A stretch of DNA of 64,000 nt from Ralstonia sp. 25mfcol4.1 (GTDB lineage: Bacteria; Pseudomonadota; Gammaproteobacteria; Burkholderiales; Burkholderiaceae), in assembly GCF_900104095.1 (NCBI RefSeq), contig NZ_FNJO01000001.1:496001-560000 (forward strand), given 5' to 3'. The notes beneath the pieces were generated by a model. That model made no database searches. It was given only the letters and a program-made list of their open reading frames with translations, and had not been told where the DNA came from. The position numbers were made by a program, and so were the translations under genes. Below, piece by piece: positions 61,766 to 64,000 of the stretch; the stretch's first letter is position 1, and each line of letters begins with the position of its first letter.

Positions 61766-62578
61766 TCAGTTTGACGCCGCTTCCGTTTTGGCCTTCGAGT
61801 GGCCATGCGCGTGCTGCTCGTGCACGCCGTTGGTGATAAAGACGATCGCCGCGATACCGGCCGCCACCAGCACCACCTGCACCGCCGATTCCTTAAGACG
61901 CGGCTTGCGCTGCATCTGCGGCATCAGGTCGCTCACGGCGATATAGACGAAGCTGCTCGATGCAATCACCAGTACATACGGAATCCAGCCCGTAAGCTGG
62001 TCCAGCAGGAAGTAGCCCACGATGCCGCCCAGGATGGCGGCCAGGCTTGACAGCAGATTGAACGCGAAGGCCCGCGCCTTCGAGAAGCCCGCGTTCAGCA
62101 GCACGATGAAATCGCCCACTTCCTGCGGGATTTCGTGCGCGGCAATGGCCAGCGCCGTCACCAGACCGATATGCGGATCGGCCAGGAACGCGGCGGCAAT
62201 GACGATGCCGTCGGCAAAGTTGTGGAACGTGTCGCCCACCAGGATGGTCAGGCCGCTGCGCCCCGCTTCCTCGCGGTCATGGCCGTGATGGTGGTGATGC
62301 CCGTCGCCCTCGTGGTGATGCGAATGGCGCAGCAGCGAGATCTTTTCGAGCAGGAAGAAACCCAGCAGCCCGGCCAGCAGCGTGCCGAACAGCGCACGCG
62401 GATCGGCGCCGGACTCGAACGCTTCGGGCAGCGAATGAAGCAAGGCGGTCGCCAGCAGCACGCCCACCGAGAAGCTCACCATGCGCTCCACCACGCGCGA
62501 AGCCACGGTCAGCGACAGCAGCGCCGCGCCGAAGATGCTGCCGACGCCCGAAATCGTCGCCGCCAGCAAGATGTACAA
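61766..62578 (-). CDS. ZIP family metal transporter
   Basis: A 270-residue membrane protein with about eight segments. The intracellular loop is His-rich (HSHHHEGDGHHHHHGHDREE), as in ZupT/ZIP importers. Membrane motifs HNFADGIVIAAAFLADP and AAHEIPQEVGDFIVLLNAGF carry the metal-site His, Asn and Glu. It would import zinc or another divalent metal. The start is uncertain: the reading frame shows a TTG at 62578 with no nearby ATG, and the ribosome site is weak. Confidence 0.9.
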   Translation of the reverse strand: MYILLAATISGVGSIFGAALLSLTVASRVVERMVSFSVGVLLATALLHSLPEAFESGADPRALFGTLLAGLLGFFLLEKISLLRHSHHHEGDGHHHHHGHDREEAGRSGLTILVGDTFHNFADGIVIAAAFLADPHIGLVTALAIAAHEIPQEVGDFIVLLNAGFSKARAFAFNLLSSLAAILGGIVGYFLLDQLTGWIPYVLVIASSSFVYIAVSDLMPQMQRKPRLKESAVQVVLVAAGIAAIVFITNGVHEQHAHGHSKAKTEAASN

Positions 62579-62763
62579 AAGCGTGGAATGGATGATGAAC
62601 TCCCGGACCGGCCCCCGCCCGACAGCCGGGCAGTCGTCGCCGACTGACTACGCTCGCGCACTAACGCAACATGGTTGCAAAAACGCGAAAGTCCGCATTG
62701 TACGTACCTCGGCGCCCTCTTTGCAATCACCCGCGCGGATGCAGGGGCTAATGGGGGCCCGGA

Positions 62764-63639
62764 TCAAACGACTTTGTGTTCCTTGAACCAGGCCAGGCAG
62801 CGTTGCCAGCCGTCCTTGGCTGCCGCTTCCACGTAGCTGGCGCGGTAGTCGGCGTGGAATGCGTGGCCGGCTTCCGGATAGACCACGAAGGTTGACGCCC
62901 TGGCGTTCGGGTTCGACGATTCGGCCAGCGCAGCCTTCATCTGGGACACATGTTCCTGCGTGATCCCGGTGTCCTTGCCGCCGTACAGACCCAGCACCGG
63001 CGCGTGCAGTTCGCCGGCGATATCGACCGGGTTCTTCGGCTTCAGCGCGTTCGGCTGGCCCACAAGCTGGCCGTACCACGCCACCCCCGCTTTCACGCGC
63101 TTGCTATGCGCCGTGTACAGCCACGTGATGCGCCCGCCCCAGCAGAAGCCGGTAATCGCCAGCCGGTTCACGTCGCCGCCGTTCGCGGCGGCCCACGTCA
63201 CGCAGGCGTCGAGGTCGCCCATCACCTGGGCATCGGGCACCTTCTGGATGATGTTGGCCTGCAGTTCCTGGATGGTGCCGTAGCTGGTGGGGTCCCCCTG
63301 GCGGGCAAACAGCTCGGGGGCGATGGCCAGATAGCCCAGCTTGGCGAAACGGCGACAGATGTCGGCGATATGCTCGTGGACGCCGAAGATCTCGCTGATC
63401 ACCAGTACGACCGGCAGGTTCTTCTTGCCTTCGGGCTGCGCGCGATAGACCGGCATGTTGAAGCCGTTCGATGGCACGGTGACTTCGCCGGCAGTCAGGC
63501 CGTTGAAATCGGTCTTGATGGTCTGCGCCGTCACCGGCAGTACGGCTGCCGCAAAGGCCGAGCCCAGCGCGGTCTTGACGAAACTGCGGCGGTCAAACGA
63601 TTGACCGGGAACGAGGCTTTCGACTTCGGGCTTGAGCAT
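62764..63639 (-). CDS. Dienelactone hydrolase family protein, Tat-exported
   Basis: A 291-residue alpha/beta hydrolase. Its start carries a twin-arginine signal (FDRRSFVKTALGSAFAAAVL). The catalytic triad of the family is visible: Cys in GFCWGGR, Asp in YGGKDTGI and His in AGHAFHADY; a Glu in VISEIFGVHEH matches dienelactone hydrolase. The export signal and lack of an aromatic-degradation operon suggest a general esterase role. GGAGACCCCTC precedes ATG 63639. Confidence 0.9.
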   Translation of the reverse strand: MLKPEVESLVPGQSFDRRSFVKTALGSAFAAAVLPVTAQTIKTDFNGLTAGEVTVPSNGFNMPVYRAQPEGKKNLPVVLVISEIFGVHEHIADICRRFAKLGYLAIAPELFARQGDPTSYGTIQELQANIIQKVPDAQVMGDLDACVTWAAANGGDVNRLAITGFCWGGRITWLYTAHSKRVKAGVAWYGQLVGQPNALKPKNPVDIAGELHAPVLGLYGGKDTGITQEHVSQMKAALAESSNPNARASTFVVYPEAGHAFHADYRASYVEAAAKDGWQRCLAWFKEHKVV

Positions 63640-63720
63640 GAGGGGTCTCCGTGGCATCGAGGGCACCGCACGCGTCATCTGCATGTGACGCAAGCGCGGC
63701 GCCGTCGATTCTAAGCAAAC

Positions 63721-63758
63721 ATGGCCGCCAGCGCACGCCCTGGCGTGGTGGCGGCCAT
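63721..63758 (-). terminator. Possible terminator after the NADH dehydrogenase gene
   Basis: ATGGCCGCCA/TGGCGGCCAT 10-bp arms with an 18-base loop, followed on the minus strand by GTTTGC. The U-run is short. Confidence 0.5.
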
Positions 63759-63797
63759 CGGCCATGATCCAGCCCCTTTTTTCGGATCCGCGCCCGG

Positions 63798-64000
63798 TCA
63801 GTGCAGCTTCACGCGCGGGCTGGTCTTGCTGCGCAGCCAGTGCGTCACGGTGTCGAGCCCCATGCCGATCGCGCCATGCAGCGCCAGTACGTGCATCCGG
63901 TACAGCGACGTGTACATGAAGCGCGCCATCAGGCCCTCGATGAACATCGAGCCGCCGATCAGGCCGCCCATCAGGCTGCCCACCGCGCTGAAGTGCCCCA
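63798..64000 (-). CDS. Type II NADH dehydrogenase, C-terminal part (cut by window edge)
   Basis: Only the last about 67 residues are visible; the frame is open to base 64000. The GHFSAVGSLMGGLIGG-S opening and MARFMYTSLYRMHVLALHG stretch followed by a short basic tail ending VKLH match the membrane-binding C-terminus of NDH-2 flavoproteins of Burkholderiaceae. The assignment rests on this end alone. Confidence 0.65.
   Translation of the reverse strand, partial: GHFSAVGSLMGGLIGGSMFIEGLMARFMYTSLYRMHVLALHGAIGMGLDTVTHWLRSKTSPRVKLH

Overview
The window is high-GC, densely coded DNA of a betaproteobacterium of the Burkholderiaceae, most like Cupriavidus/Ralstonia. This rests on the long RpoD beside dnaG and a GatB/Yqey gene, a Bug-type (tripartite tricarboxylate) binding protein, the kdgT/dtnK/pdxA2 four-carbon acid sugar set, and the xseB-ispA-dxs/folE2 layout. 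It reads as chromosomal. I see no insertion sequence, phage or CRISPR array.

1-13.0 kb is the unusual part. On the minus strand lie a type I secretion periplasmic adaptor (cut by the window edge) and a translationally coupled membrane protein with two FHA domains, followed by a NodT/TolC-type outer membrane lipoprotein. Around them sit five small genes whose products share a 26-residue leader ending in Gly-Gly (one on the minus strand at 5.9 kb, four in a plus-strand row at 11.7-13.0 kb). Between the peptide loci are two DUF4399 periplasmic proteins, a membrane-anchored FGE/sulfatase-modifying-factor-like protein and a transmembrane Ser/Thr kinase. A nearly perfect 199-bp inverted repeat, carrying the promoter and leader of a peptide gene, flanks the kinase/FGE/DUF4399 block. 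My inference is a phospho-regulated (kinase plus FHA) type I export system for double-glycine-leader peptides. The ABC transporter/peptidase would be expected left of base 1. I do not know it as a described system.

13.0-34 kb is mainly housekeeping: an RhlE helicase, an EgtB-like/EgtD pair (the EgtB-like protein lacks its iron ligands), terC under a yybP-ykoY manganese riboswitch, thyA-folA, pmbA, darP-mog, an AEC transporter, orn, an M48 protease-rsgA pair, a DUF2007 protein, a CobD/CbiB-like protein, a pirin with a divergent LysR regulator, gluQ and a second RhlE.

34-46 kb is more accessory: a Tat-exported PhoD phosphatase behind a Pho-box-like repeat; a CoA-transferase with a Bug binding protein and a divergent IclR regulator; a GST; a kdgT-dtnK-pdxA2 operon with paired operators and a DeoR regulator; and a beta-hydroxyacid dehydrogenase.

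46-64 kb is core again: tRNA(CAU), rpoD, dnaG, yqeY, a YhiN-type flavoprotein, tsaD, folE2, the isoprenoid set dxs-ispA with xseB, a Rieske oxygenase, an EamA transporter, a mercaptopyruvate sulfurtransferase, a ZIP transporter, a dienelactone hydrolase-like protein, and the C-terminus of a type II NADH dehydrogenase cut by the right edge.
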